A stretch of 7,536 nt of DNA from JAWVZH01 sp033722295 (GCA_033722295.1 JAWVZH010000134.1:1-7536), one strand, 5' to 3'; counted from the stretch's first letter, positions 1 through 6,930 are shown. Numbers and translations are program-made. The notes: generated by a model not told the origin, from the letters alone.

Positions 1-555
1 TATCTCCTTTTCCGGAAACCGTAAGGCTGAGTAAGGGATCTTCATTTCGACAAACCAACCATCCTGATTGATGAGGACCTTACTTTCCCAAACTACATCC
101 CAGTTCTTGTCGTCCGGCTGATCTATAAACACCTGGGCATCATATTGAACGCCAGAAGCCATCACAGCGAAGATCATTCCACTCTGCTGCCCCTGGTAGG
201 TATCCAGGATCATAGTAAACTGGTCGGTGTTGGACCTGTCATCGTCTCGTAGGGAATACTCCGTGAGAATTCCCTCCGGATTCTTATCCCACAAATAAGC
301 GCCGATATAAATGGCCTCATCGTCATAAAGAACTTTCACTTCAGTTTTCTCCTGAGGCATTTCGCCCGGAACAGGTTCAAAGTTGACAAAATCAGTTGCT
401 GTCTCAGCCTTGTTCCATACATCCTCAGTCAACTTACCGTCAATCATCACCATCTCACCGGAGATCCTGAATGGACGGATCGACCGAATCTCATCATTGG
501 CAAAGATGAAAGTCACGCTTGATATAATAGCCATCCATGTACTGAATACTTTCAT
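1..555 (-). CDS. Secreted DUF5916 / CBM9-like domain protein, N-terminal part (runs off the left edge)
   Basis: The reverse strand from the ATG at 555-553 is open for 185 codons to the window edge, so only the N-terminus is visible. Residues 1-19 form a short signal peptide (Lys2, hydrophobic core, likely cleavage after Ala19 in the stretch IFA-N), so the product is exported. Residues 38-47, IDGKLTEDVW, are the hallmark opening of the carbohydrate-binding family 9-like module found at the N-terminus of DUF5916 proteins. The following beta-rich stretch (VKVLYDDEAIYIGAYLWD, a DDRSNTDQF segment near residue 105, and a WFVEMKIPYSALRF segment near residue 172) fits the same family. Family members are usually several hundred residues longer, with a C-terminal beta-rich region thought to lie in the outer membrane. 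Ligand and role are unknown. It is divergent from odhB across 111 bp. No clear Shine-Dalgarno sequence precedes the ATG. The family call is firm; any sugar-binding role is inference. Confidence 0.85.
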   Translation of the reverse strand, partial: MKVFSTWMAIISSVTFIFANDEIRSIRPFRISGEMVMIDGKLTEDVWNKAETATDFVNFEPVPGEMPQEKTEVKVLYDDEAIYIGAYLWDKNPEGILTEYSLRDDDRSNTDQFTMILDTYQGQQSGMIFAVMASGVQYDAQVFIDQPDDKNWDVVWESKVLINQDGWFVEMKIPYSALRFPEKEI

Positions 556-666
556 GCACGGAGTCACGTATAATTGATGGCAAATGTCCAAAAAAGTTGC
601 ATGTAAAAACCTAATTCCAATGCGAATGTTAGGATATTTGTCGTTCTTCCACAAAAGGAAAAGCCA

Positions 667-2013
667 ATGAGCATCGTTGAAATGAAAGTCCCAACCATCG
701 GAGAATCTGTTACAGAAGTCACCCTGTCCGAATGGCTGAAGGAAAATGGTGACTACGTAAATATGGATGAACCTATCTGCGAGTTTGAATCCGACAAGGC
801 CACACTCGAGTTTCCTGCCGAGGCTGCCGGAAAATTGATATATGTGGCGGAAGAAGGAGATGACCTCGAAATTGGCGACCTGGTGGCCAAGATAGATACC
901 TCCGTGGCAGCACCGGACGACGAAGGAGGTGGCAAGTCTGATGGTAGCGATTCGCAATCCTCTGAGAAAGAAGACAAATCCGGAGCATCAGAAAAAGACG
1001 AAAAGAAAGAACCAGAAGGATCAAAAAAGACAGAAACTGAAAGTGACGACAAAAAGGGATCCGATGAAGGTACAAGTGATGATAAAGGTGATATTGCCTC
1101 GCCAGCGGCGGCCAAGCTATTAAGAGAGTCTGACCTTGAGGCGTCCGACATCGATGGCACAGGAAAAGATGGTCGTGTCACCAAAGCGGATGTCCAAAAA
1201 GCCCTCGAATCAAAGGACAAAGAGCCTTCTGAAGTAAAAGAGGAAAAAGAAACCTCAAAAAAGGAAGCAGAGAAAAAGGATCAAGAGGCAAAAGCTCCAT
1301 CGCGTGATTTCTCGAGGGAAGAGCGTAAGGAAAAAATGAGTAGAATGAGGCGTACCATTGCCAGGCGCCTTGTATCTGCAAAAAACAGCACTGCGATGCT
1401 TACCACTTTCAATGAGGTGGACCTCAGTGAGATCATTGCATTGAGGAAAAAGTATCAGGAAAAATTCGTTGAAAAATATGACATCAAATTGGGCTTCATG
1501 TCCCTTTTCGCCAAGGCATGCACCAATGCGCTTCTTGAAATGCCGGCAGTGAATGCTTTCATAGACGGTGAAAGTCTGATCTACCATGACTATGTAGATA
1601 TTTCGGTAGCTATCTCCACGCCCAACGGCCTTGTCGTGCCCCCGATACGGAACGTCGAATCGCTGGAACTTCACGAATTTGAAAAGAAACTGAAGGAGTT
1701 GGCAGAAAAGGCCCGCAATGGCGACCTGAGTCTTGATGAGATGACAGGAGGGACATTTACTATTACCAATGGTGGAATATTCGGTTCGATGATGAGCACG
1801 CCCATCCTCAATGAACCTCAAAGCGCTATTCTGGGTATGCATACCATCAAGGAAAGGCCAGTTGTGGTTGACGGGGAAGTCGTCGTGAGGCCAATGATGT
1901 ATCTGGCTCTCAGCTATGACCATCGCGTGATAGATGGCAGTACCAGTGTTACTTTCCTCGTGAGAGTGAAAGAGCAGCTCGAAGATCCTATGACATTATT
2001 CATGGGTCTCTGA
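667..2013 (+). CDS. odhB: 2-oxoglutarate dehydrogenase complex E2 (dihydrolipoyllysine succinyltransferase)
   Basis: This enzyme transfers the succinyl group from lipoyl-lysine to CoA in the cytosolic 2-oxoglutarate dehydrogenase complex of the TCA cycle. The 448 residues give the standard E2 order. The lipoyl domain is at about 2-78, with the lipoylated Lys44 in ESDKA. A charged linker spans about 82-142, and the peripheral E1/E3-binding domain about 143-180 (ASPAAAKLLRE, GTGKDGRVTKADV). A second charged linker runs 181-214, then the acyltransferase core from 215 to the end, with the catalytic HRVIDG motif (His419, Asp423). The stretch TTFNEVDLSEIIALRKKY followed by LGFMSLFAKA matches the succinyl-specific (SucB) branch rather than pyruvate or branched-chain E2. 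The protein is longer than the roughly 400-residue E. coli enzyme because of the linkers. AGGA at 656-659 sits 7 nt before the ATG. The E1 gene (sucA), often adjacent, is not here; a membrane protein gene follows after one base. Confidence 0.96.
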   Translation: MSIVEMKVPTIGESVTEVTLSEWLKENGDYVNMDEPICEFESDKATLEFPAEAAGKLIYVAEEGDDLEIGDLVAKIDTSVAAPDDEGGGKSDGSDSQSSEKEDKSGASEKDEKKEPEGSKKTETESDDKKGSDEGTSDDKGDIASPAAAKLLRESDLEASDIDGTGKDGRVTKADVQKALESKDKEPSEVKEEKETSKKEAEKKDQEAKAPSRDFSREERKEKMSRMRRTIARRLVSAKNSTAMLTTFNEVDLSEIIALRKKYQEKFVEKYDIKLGFMSLFAKACTNALLEMPAVNAFIDGESLIYHDYVDISVAISTPNGLVVPPIRNVESLELHEFEKKLKELAEKARNGDLSLDEMTGGTFTITNGGIFGSMMSTPILNEPQSAILGMHTIKERPVVVDGEVVVRPMMYLALSYDHRVIDGSTSVTFLVRVKEQLEDPMTLFMGL

Positions 2014-2014
2014 T

Positions 2015-2518
2015 ATGACACTCCAGGATTTTTTTGATGTTGCTTCTGCCAACCCCTCAATCATCATATTTTATTTTACGGCAGTTCCATTGACCACCTT
2101 ACTGGCCTGCCTGTTCTCCCCGGGTCAGGGCCATTTGACTCCATGGCGTGAGCTGTTCAGCGTACTTCTGTACCTTGCTGCCGTGCCCGGCACATTCGCT
2201 GTTATGCTAACGGTCTATCTTCTCCTTATCGAAGGGCAGACCATCCTTGATACCAATATTTATACCCAGATATTACCGATCGTGAGTATGTCATTGACGA
2301 TCTTCCTGATACACAGACATGTTGATCTCGATCTTATACCGGGTTTCGACAGACTCAGTGGGTTATTCTGGATGGTCTTTGCGACACTTTTATTGCTCTG
2401 GATACTGGATCGCACTCACATTTTTGCGATCGTACAGCTGCCTTTTCTACTAGTAGTGGCGCTTGTCGCTGGCCTTCTCATCCTCGTTCGGTTCGGATTG
2501 AAAAAGGCAAGCCCCTGA
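2015..2518 (+). CDS. Uncharacterised five-helix membrane protein downstream of odhB
   Basis: I do not recognise this 167-residue protein. It is very hydrophobic, with five likely transmembrane segments at about 14-34, 46-71, 85-99, 114-130 and 139-158, and a short basic C-terminal tail (GLKKASP). Charged residues cluster in the loop at about 99-113 (HRHVDLDLIPGFDRLSG), which may be the functional or topology-setting part. It has no signal peptide and no obvious transporter or enzyme motif. The ATG lies one base after the odhB stop (TGA-T-ATG), so the two genes are almost certainly cotranscribed and probably translationally coupled. That suggests regulation with the TCA enzyme but does not prove a related function. 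The gene is probably real, because the reading frame is intact, the spacing is operon-like and the membrane topology is coherent. Confidence 0.8.
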   Translation: MTLQDFFDVASANPSIIIFYFTAVPLTTLLACLFSPGQGHLTPWRELFSVLLYLAAVPGTFAVMLTVYLLLIEGQTILDTNIYTQILPIVSMSLTIFLIHRHVDLDLIPGFDRLSGLFWMVFATLLLLWILDRTHIFAIVQLPFLLVVALVAGLLILVRFGLKKASP

Positions 2519-2594
2519 AATACTCTTCTGATCCTCGAATTATTCTGTGTTTTTTCAGGTAAAAGGGGAACTACCTTCTCGACAGCTATGTTAA

Positions 2595-2628
2595 TTTGTT
2601 TAACCAAGGACTGTTAGATTTTAATTTG
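2595..2628 (+). promoter_or_regulatory. Possible Bacteroidota-type promoter for the gene at 2648
   Basis: TTTG at 2595-2598 is followed 22 nt later by TTAATTTG at 2621-2628, one mismatch from the TAnnTTTG -7 element. It would start a transcript near 2635, about 13 nt before the ATG at 2648. The same octamer TTAATTTG also occurs at 2591-2598, exactly 30 bp upstream, so the -33 element lies inside the first copy. Assignment is by pattern only. Confidence 0.4.
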
Positions 2629-2647
2629 ATCACCTTAAAAAAAGGGA

Positions 2648-3100
2648 ATGATGAAAGGGACAGATTTGAAATCGACGCAGGATCAAGCTCTCGATAAGCT
2701 ACAAAAGGACAGAATACACGCTACATGCAAGGAATGGCGCTCCGAACTTCTGTTTTGGAGGGATGAGATTGATTTTCTTAAAAAGCTCATACTAAATTAT
2801 GCTTTCCATCTGGAGCATCAAACCGATATTAACAAATTAAAATATCAGGTCAACAAACTTGGTGGGGACCTGGAACAGGAATTGAAGAATATTACCAATA
2901 AAGTGGAGATCCTGGATTGTTTGTTAAATGAGGACTGTATCTCATTAGAGACCAGGGATCTATTGACAGAATCCGATGTCTTACGCCTACGTATCAATTA
3001 CTTCAGAGAAGAGTATCAAGACACTAAGGATGAGATCCTTTCGCTTCTAAAATCGGTGTTCAAACATGCTGATGATGAAGTGATCCGAAATATATCGTGA
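2648..3100 (+). CDS. Hypothetical small helical cytosolic protein
   Basis: This is a 150-residue soluble, almost wholly alpha-helical protein rich in Leu, Glu, Lys and Asp, with no signal peptide or membrane segment. A distinctive segment at about 28-49 (CKEWRSELLFWRDEIDFLKKLI) is followed by a likely coiled-coil stretch at about 59-93 (INKLKYQVNKLGGDLEQELK and onward) and another amphipathic helix at about 108-140. It contains three Cys residues (27, 91, 97) without a metal-binding spacing. Tandem ATGs at 2648 and 2651 offer two starts. The purine-rich AAAGGGA at 2641-2647 abuts the first and sits 3 nt before the second, so the start is uncertain by one residue. It is separated from the odhB unit by 129 bp with its own possible promoter, and it converges with the permease gene across only 18 bp. 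Similar W-EL-F-DEI-FL helical proteins are, as far as I recall, common unnamed proteins in Bacteroidota. No function can be assigned. Confidence 0.75.
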   Translation: MMKGTDLKSTQDQALDKLQKDRIHATCKEWRSELLFWRDEIDFLKKLILNYAFHLEHQTDINKLKYQVNKLGGDLEQELKNITNKVEILDCLLNEDCISLETRDLLTESDVLRLRINYFREEYQDTKDEILSLLKSVFKHADDEVIRNIS

Positions 3101-3118
3101 ATCCAGTACTCTGAACGT

Positions 3119-4900
3119 CTAAAAATAAAAATAAGGGATAAGGAGGGTAGCGAGAATCCATATGATAAGAGAGAGGAACCCTCCCACCTTGAAAAAATCA
3201 CCAAAACGGTATTGACCTACACCGTAGACCAGTGTGTTGGTTTGATAGCCAATTGGGGAAATGAAGCTCATATTGGCAGCAAACATTACTGTCAGAAGAA
3301 GGGGACGCGAGTCTATCCCAAGGTTCGCGGCGATCGATATAACTATTGGAGCGAAAAGGATGGCTGTAGCATTATTGGACATGACCGCCGTCAGCAATGT
3401 CACCACAAGATATAGCGTACCCACCAGGATCATAGGGCTCAGTTGACCGACATATTCGGTGAAACCTGTTGCTATCAATTGGCTCGCACCTGTATTTTCC
3501 ATAGCCGTACCAAGCGGTATGATGCCAGCCAAAAGAAATATTATGTCCCAGTCGATCTTGCGATATGCATTTTGCAGTTTCAGGCAGCCGGTCAGGAACA
3601 TGGCCACGCATCCAGCCAAAGCACTCACAAGGATAGGTAATATGTTCAATGCCGCTATAAGTATGACAAGGACCATAATAGCAGCGGACAAGGTGCGCTT
3701 GCTGGTATCTCTGACAAGGGCCTCGTGCTCTTGCAGGACCACCATCTCGGGTGAATCGTAGAATTGCTGATAGTTGGCCCGACCGATCTCCAGCAAGAGT
3801 ACATCACCGGGTTCGATCTTCAACCTCTCAAAACGGGTTCGGAATGTCCCTTTTTGTTTTTTTATGGCCAGAGGGATAGCTTCGAATTCCTGTTTGAAAT
3901 TGATCTTGTCAAGCGATTGCCCTACCAACCTGGAGTTTGGTTTCACAATAACTTCGCAGAGTGTCATTTCCTGAGTATTCAATCTTTCCTCATCCTTCAC
4001 AGTCTGAATAGAAAGCATTTTGACATCATTGCTCTTTCGGATCTCACCGAGATGATCTAGATCGGCCTTGACAAGGAGAATATCCTCCTTTTCCAGGCGA
4101 TCAGCTATGGTTGGGAAATAAGGATCCTTTCCCTTCTTGATAACCTCGATAAGGTCGAGTTCTTTATCTCTGAAAAAGGGCGTTTCATCCACACGCTTTC
4201 CATCAAAGCTCGATCCTTCTGGAATGATCACTTCAGTCAGGAACTCTTCTATATTGTACTCATCGATCAGGTCTTCCTCTTCCTTTTTTCTCACAGGAAT
4301 GAGATAACGACCGACGAAGATCATATACAGTAATCCACAAACAAAGAAGATGACGCCTATATGTGTAAACTCAAAGACCGCAAAGGGAGCAAGGTCATGT
4401 TCTTCTGCTATCGAGCTCACAAGTAGATTCGTAGATGTACCCAGTAGCGTACACGAGCCACCCATAATGCCCGCAAATGACAGTGGCATGAGGTACTTCG
4501 AGAGCTTCATGGGAAGTGTTTTGGAAAGCTTGATCAGGATACGCATGAAGACGATGACCACGGCCGTAGTGCTGATCAAGGCCGAGCAAGTACCTACTAT
4601 AAGCAGTAAAATGAAAAGCGAGAACTGCTCACTGCGGCCAATGATATCCTTCAATCCCGATCCCAGTAAGGCAACCACACCATTGACCTCAAGGCCAATG
4701 GAGAGTATCATCAGGGCCAGGATCGTCACCGTGGCTTCATTACTCAGTCCGGCAATTCCTTCCTTAGGAGACACAAACCCGCCGATCACAAGAACGACCA
4801 TTAACGTGATCGCCAGGGTATCGGTAGGCATCAACTCCAGGGCCATCACTACTACAAGCGCCACAATTATAAGGAGTAATATGGCTATTTCTACGGTCAA
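3119..4900 (-). CDS. SLC13-family (DASS) anion permease with two TrkA-C domains
   Basis: This is an inner-membrane ion-coupled permease of 593 residues. An N-terminal membrane half covers about 3-202 and a C-terminal half about 402-590. Between them is a soluble insert with two TrkA-C/RCK-C-type domains at about 215-298 and 311-388. The re-entrant substrate/Na+ motifs appear twice: GTSTN at 154-158 in the first half, and SNNATAILFAP at 508-518 with GYQTN at 551-555 in the second. In the family these sites coordinate Na+ and dicarboxylate, sulfate or a similar anion. TrkA-C-bearing members are often annotated as sulfate or citrate-type carriers, but the substrate cannot be read here. The start is TTG (4900-4898). 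An in-frame TAG lies four codons upstream, and the first ATG (codon 19) would remove most of helix 1, so TTG is the best choice. The gene stands alone, converging on the 2648 gene, and dcd lies upstream on the same strand after 157 bp. Confidence 0.92.
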   Translation of the reverse strand: MTVEIAILLLIIVALVVVMALELMPTDTLAITLMVVLVIGGFVSPKEGIAGLSNEATVTILALMILSIGLEVNGVVALLGSGLKDIIGRSEQFSLFILLLIVGTCSALISTTAVVIVFMRILIKLSKTLPMKLSKYLMPLSFAGIMGGSCTLLGTSTNLLVSSIAEEHDLAPFAVFEFTHIGVIFFVCGLLYMIFVGRYLIPVRKKEEEDLIDEYNIEEFLTEVIIPEGSSFDGKRVDETPFFRDKELDLIEVIKKGKDPYFPTIADRLEKEDILLVKADLDHLGEIRKSNDVKMLSIQTVKDEERLNTQEMTLCEVIVKPNSRLVGQSLDKINFKQEFEAIPLAIKKQKGTFRTRFERLKIEPGDVLLLEIGRANYQQFYDSPEMVVLQEHEALVRDTSKRTLSAAIMVLVILIAALNILPILVSALAGCVAMFLTGCLKLQNAYRKIDWDIIFLLAGIIPLGTAMENTGASQLIATGFTEYVGQLSPMILVGTLYLVVTLLTAVMSNNATAILFAPIVISIAANLGIDSRPLLLTVMFAANMSFISPIGYQTNTLVYGVGQYRFGDFFKVGGFLSLIIWILATLLIPYFYF

Positions 4901-4932
4901 GTGCTTTCGGGTCTATTCGGTTTTCTGCAGTC

Positions 4933-4961
4933 CAAAAGATATACAATACTTGTGAAACCAA
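4933..4961 (-). promoter_or_regulatory. Possible promoter of the SLC13 permease gene
   Basis: On the minus strand TTG (4961-4959) is followed after 17 nt by TATCTTTTG (4941-4933), which resembles TAnnTTTG with one extra base in the spacer of the -7 element. Transcription would start near 4926, giving a leader of about 26 nt before the TTG start codon. It supports an independent transcript rather than readthrough from dcd. Assigned by pattern only. Confidence 0.4.
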
Positions 4962-5057
4962 GGTCGATAACTCTGAAATTCACTGCTCAACATACCATGC
5001 TCTGAAGAAATAAATTGTCTGCGGGCAGGTCCGAGTAAGTCAACGAAGAATGGAGGT

Positions 5058-5594
5058 CTAGAATTGATTCTTCCACATCATCGACTCTACAGGGCGGTGA
5101 GTGCGCTCTACATACTTTGCGTTCTTCTTCTTGTTATAATAATTCTCAATAAGGCCATCGATCTTGAAATAGATCAGCTGACCAATGGGCATTCCGGCAT
5201 AAACCCTGACCGGTTGCACACACGAAATCTCGAGTGTCCATGTATTACAAAAACCGACATCGCCTTTCCCTGCCGTAGCATGGATGTCAATACCCAGACG
5301 TCCCACACTGGACTTACCTTCCAGAAACGGTACCGAATTATGGGTTTCCGTATATTCTTCAGTAACACCAAGGTATAAGGTCCCAGGCTCTAGGACATGT
5401 CCATCCGGGCCTATATCAAAATGTTTTACCTTATTGTGCTTTCGGGCATCCAGCACATTGTCTTCATAAATAGCAAGGTGAGGCCCCAAATGGACGTCAT
5501 AGGAGTTGGTTCCAAGGTTTTGAGGTCTCCAGGGATCGATAACGATCTCTCCTTCTTCAATCGCCTTGAGAATCTGTTTATCCGTAAGGATCAT
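5058..5594 (-). CDS. dcd: dCTP deaminase (possibly bifunctional dCTP deaminase/dUTPase)
   Basis: This cytosolic enzyme deaminates dCTP to dUTP for dTMP synthesis. At 178 residues it is close to the family norm of about 190. The N-terminus MILTDKQILKAIEEGEIVIDP and the LGTNSYDVHLG stretch (27-37) are typical. The active-site block is at 92-123: EGKSSVGRLGIDIHATAG, then GDVGFCNTWTLEI. Glu122 is the expected catalytic glutamate (E. coli Glu138), and Ser95, Ser96 and Arg99 match the phosphate-binding signature. Lys94 replaces the arginine usual in GRSS. PVRVYAGMPIGQLIYF (128-143) is the conserved closing beta segment. The loop reads TAGKGDVGF, closer to the TAGF.D.GF of the bifunctional deaminase/dUTPases of M. 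tuberculosis and M. jannaschii than to E. coli TAHRIDPGW. A direct dCTP-to-dUMP reaction is therefore possible but only inferred. The gene is divergent from the PPTase gene across 62 bp. Confidence 0.93.
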   Translation of the reverse strand: MILTDKQILKAIEEGEIVIDPWRPQNLGTNSYDVHLGPHLAIYEDNVLDARKHNKVKHFDIGPDGHVLEPGTLYLGVTEEYTETHNSVPFLEGKSSVGRLGIDIHATAGKGDVGFCNTWTLEISCVQPVRVYAGMPIGQLIYFKIDGLIENYYNKKKNAKYVERTHRPVESMMWKNQF

Positions 5595-5617
5595 ATATTT
5601 TATCGTTTAAAAGCGTC

Positions 5618-5646
5618 GAAATTTAGTTAAAATTGCACTGATACAA
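5618..5646 (-). promoter_or_regulatory. Possible dcd promoter in the dcd/PPTase divergent gap
   Basis: On the minus strand TTG (5646-5644) is followed after 18 nt by TAAATTTC (5625-5618), one mismatch from TAnnTTTG. The predicted start near 5611 leaves a leader of about 17 nt before the dcd ATG. The 62-bp gap must also hold the promoter of the divergent PPTase gene. The only candidate seen there is TAAAATTG at 5628-5635, with no good -33 element. Confidence 0.4.
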
Positions 5647-5656
5647 GCCTCTTTCT

Positions 5657-6298
5657 ATGCCGGTTATTCTAAAAAAGAACATCCTTCACGCTTCAGTTGT
5701 GGGAATATGGGAGATCAAGGAAGATGAATCCTATTTTATGGATCGGATCAAGCTCACCGAAGAGGAAAAAGTACAACTTTCCGCTATAAAAGGAAAACGG
5801 CGTGTACATTGGCTTTGTTCCCGTCATCTGCTGCATCTGATCACGAATGAGACCAGGCGCAGAGCCTGCCTCAAGGATGAGTTCGGCAAGCCACACTTGC
5901 ATGATTCGCAACTCTCCATAAGTTTCAGTCATAGCGATGATCTTGTGGCCGTAGGCATGTCGCGGCATCTCATCGGCATAGATATTCAGGCAAGGGTAGA
6001 AAAGATAACCCGGATTCGTCACAAATTTGTCAATGAAGATGAATTACCCGGGGAAGATCATGATGAGATCACCCATCTCCACTGGATCTGGGGTGCCAAG
6101 GAAGCCGCGTTCAAAGCTTATGGTAGAAAGCAGATCGATTTTCTGAAGAATATGAAGTTTAAATATGACGACGAAGACTCCTTTCACCTGAGCCTGTCCA
6201 AGCCCGGAGAAAGATCATTTGACTTTACAGGAAAACTGGAGCAATGGGGAGAATATCATTTCGTTTACCTCATAGAAAACTCGAAAAATGAAGCTTAA
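5657..6298 (+). CDS. 4'-phosphopantetheinyl transferase, Sfp superfamily
   Basis: This enzyme moves the phosphopantetheine arm from CoA to a serine of an acyl or peptidyl carrier protein, producing the holo form. At 213 residues it has the two-fold Sfp architecture. Diagnostic parts are FGKPHL at 76-81 (substrate/CoA contact segment), SISFSHSDD at 87-95 (the conserved S-H of the family), GIDIQ at 107-111 with Mg-binding Asp109, and WGAKEAAFKAYG at 145-156 with Lys148 and metal ligand Glu149. The position after Asp109-Ile110 is Gln111 rather than the Glu of Bacillus Sfp, a change often seen in this superfamily and expected to leave two protein metal ligands. The ATG at 5657 gives an N-terminus of normal length; a later Met28 would cut into the N-terminal subdomain. 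No carrier protein or NRPS/PKS gene is in view, so it may serve fatty-acid ACP or a distant pathway. Its stop overlaps the next gene by 11 nt. Confidence 0.9.
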   Translation: MPVILKKNILHASVVGIWEIKEDESYFMDRIKLTEEEKVQLSAIKGKRRVHWLCSRHLLHLITNETRRRACLKDEFGKPHLHDSQLSISFSHSDDLVAVGMSRHLIGIDIQARVEKITRIRHKFVNEDELPGEDHDEITHLHWIWGAKEAAFKAYGRKQIDFLKNMKFKYDDEDSFHLSLSKPGERSFDFTGKLEQWGEYHFVYLIENSKNEA

Positions 6299-6728
6299 CG
6301 CCTTCCTCCTCATTACCGTCATTTTACTTGGCGCTTGCAAGAATCGAACAGATTCTTCTTCTGAAAACCTGATGAATGAAACGCCCGGCGAATTGCCCGA
6401 TGATTTTACTACGTTTTATAAAAAGTTCCATGAGGATACTGCTTATCAAATGAGGCATATAATCTGGCCTTTGCCCGGACAACCGTCGATGTTGGACTCC
6501 CTTGGGCAATTTGAGGATGACAAGTTTTACTGGGAGCGCTCCGAATGGATACACCACAAGCCCTACTCACCCGAATCACAATTCAATCGGGATTTCGAGA
6601 TTATATCAGACTTCATCGTCAATGAAACATTCACACACCAGGAAATGCCGATTCATGTTCTCCGAAGATTTGCCAAGACAAGTGACGGCTGGCAACTGAT
6701 CTTTTATTCGGGGCCAAACAGACAGTAA
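6288..6728 (+). CDS. Putative lipoprotein, possibly DUF4348-like
   Basis: This 146-residue protein begins with a lipoprotein signal peptide: Lys2, a hydrophobic core at 5-14, and a lipobox L14-G15-A16-C17. Cys17 would be lipidated and the mature protein anchored in the periplasm or outer membrane. The mature part opens with a short polar linker (about 18-36). It continues with a globular region having FTTFYKKFHEDTAYQMRHI at about 40-58, a WPLPGQP turn at 60-66, and C-terminal beta-like strands (IHVLRRFAKTSDGWQLIFYS). The pattern 'DF..F...F..D...Q...I..PL' followed by a 'GW.L.FY' end recalls DUF4348 lipoproteins of Bacteroidota, but this is a weak resemblance from memory. The ATG lies 11 nt inside the end of the PPTase gene in another frame, so the two are probably translationally coupled, although no functional tie is obvious. 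The three-copy repeat array starts 16 bp after its stop. Confidence 0.82.
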   Translation: MKLNAFLLITVILLGACKNRTDSSSENLMNETPGELPDDFTTFYKKFHEDTAYQMRHIIWPLPGQPSMLDSLGQFEDDKFYWERSEWIHHKPYSPESQFNRDFEIISDFIVNETFTHQEMPIHVLRRFAKTSDGWQLIFYSGPNRQ

Positions 6729-6744
6729 TAGCCTTTGGATTCAT

Positions 6745-6930
6745 GGAGGGTCTGTAATAGCATCTAGCATCTGGCCACTTGCCCTGTAAGACAGATATAA
6801 TCGCCATTTTGTAAACAGATACTACAATTATCTAGCAAATGCACTGATGTTTAATGGCATTTTCATATTTCATATTTCATATTTTCTATTTCATATCTCC
6901 AATTAAACCTTGGAGGGTGTAGAGACCCTT
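6745..6930. repeat. Array copy 1 (186 bp)
   Basis: This is the longest copy. It carries five heptamers (6864-6898) and ends in TAGAGACCCT (6920-6929), the near-inverse of its own start AGGGTCTGTA (6747-6756, 9 of 10 positions). It reads CCCTGTAAGAC near 6782 where the other copies have CCCTGAAAGAC. Confidence 0.93.

Noticed and set aside
383..577. Plus-strand 64-codon ORF near the left end
   Set aside because: It is antisense to the DUF5916/CBM9-like gene, whose signal peptide and IDGKLTEDVW motif are unmistakable.
633..640. GATATTTG as the -7 element of an odhB promoter
   Set aside because: It is close to TAnnTTTG, but the nearest TTG upstream (597-599) is 33 nt away, too far for the usual spacing, so it was not listed as a feature.
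753..1923. Long antisense ORFs of 155 and 222 codons inside odhB
   Set aside because: They are opposite-strand shadows of a well-conserved E2 gene, with low-complexity Ser/Phe/Leu-rich translations mirroring its Lys/Glu-rich linkers.
2557..2576. Terminator hairpin after the odhB unit (AGGTA / TACCT)
   Set aside because: The stem is only 5 bp with a 10-nt loop, and the T-run precedes rather than follows it on the plus strand; on the minus strand it is followed by A residues.
3101..3118. Bidirectional terminator between the convergent genes
   Set aside because: The 18-bp gap holds only the 6-bp palindrome AGTACT, and no stem followed by a T-run is visible on either strand.
4350..4955. Plus-strand ORF of 201 codons opposite the permease N-terminus
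   Set aside because: It lies antisense to conserved membrane helices and gives a Ser/Thr/Ile-rich product without domain features; the permease on the other strand explains the region.
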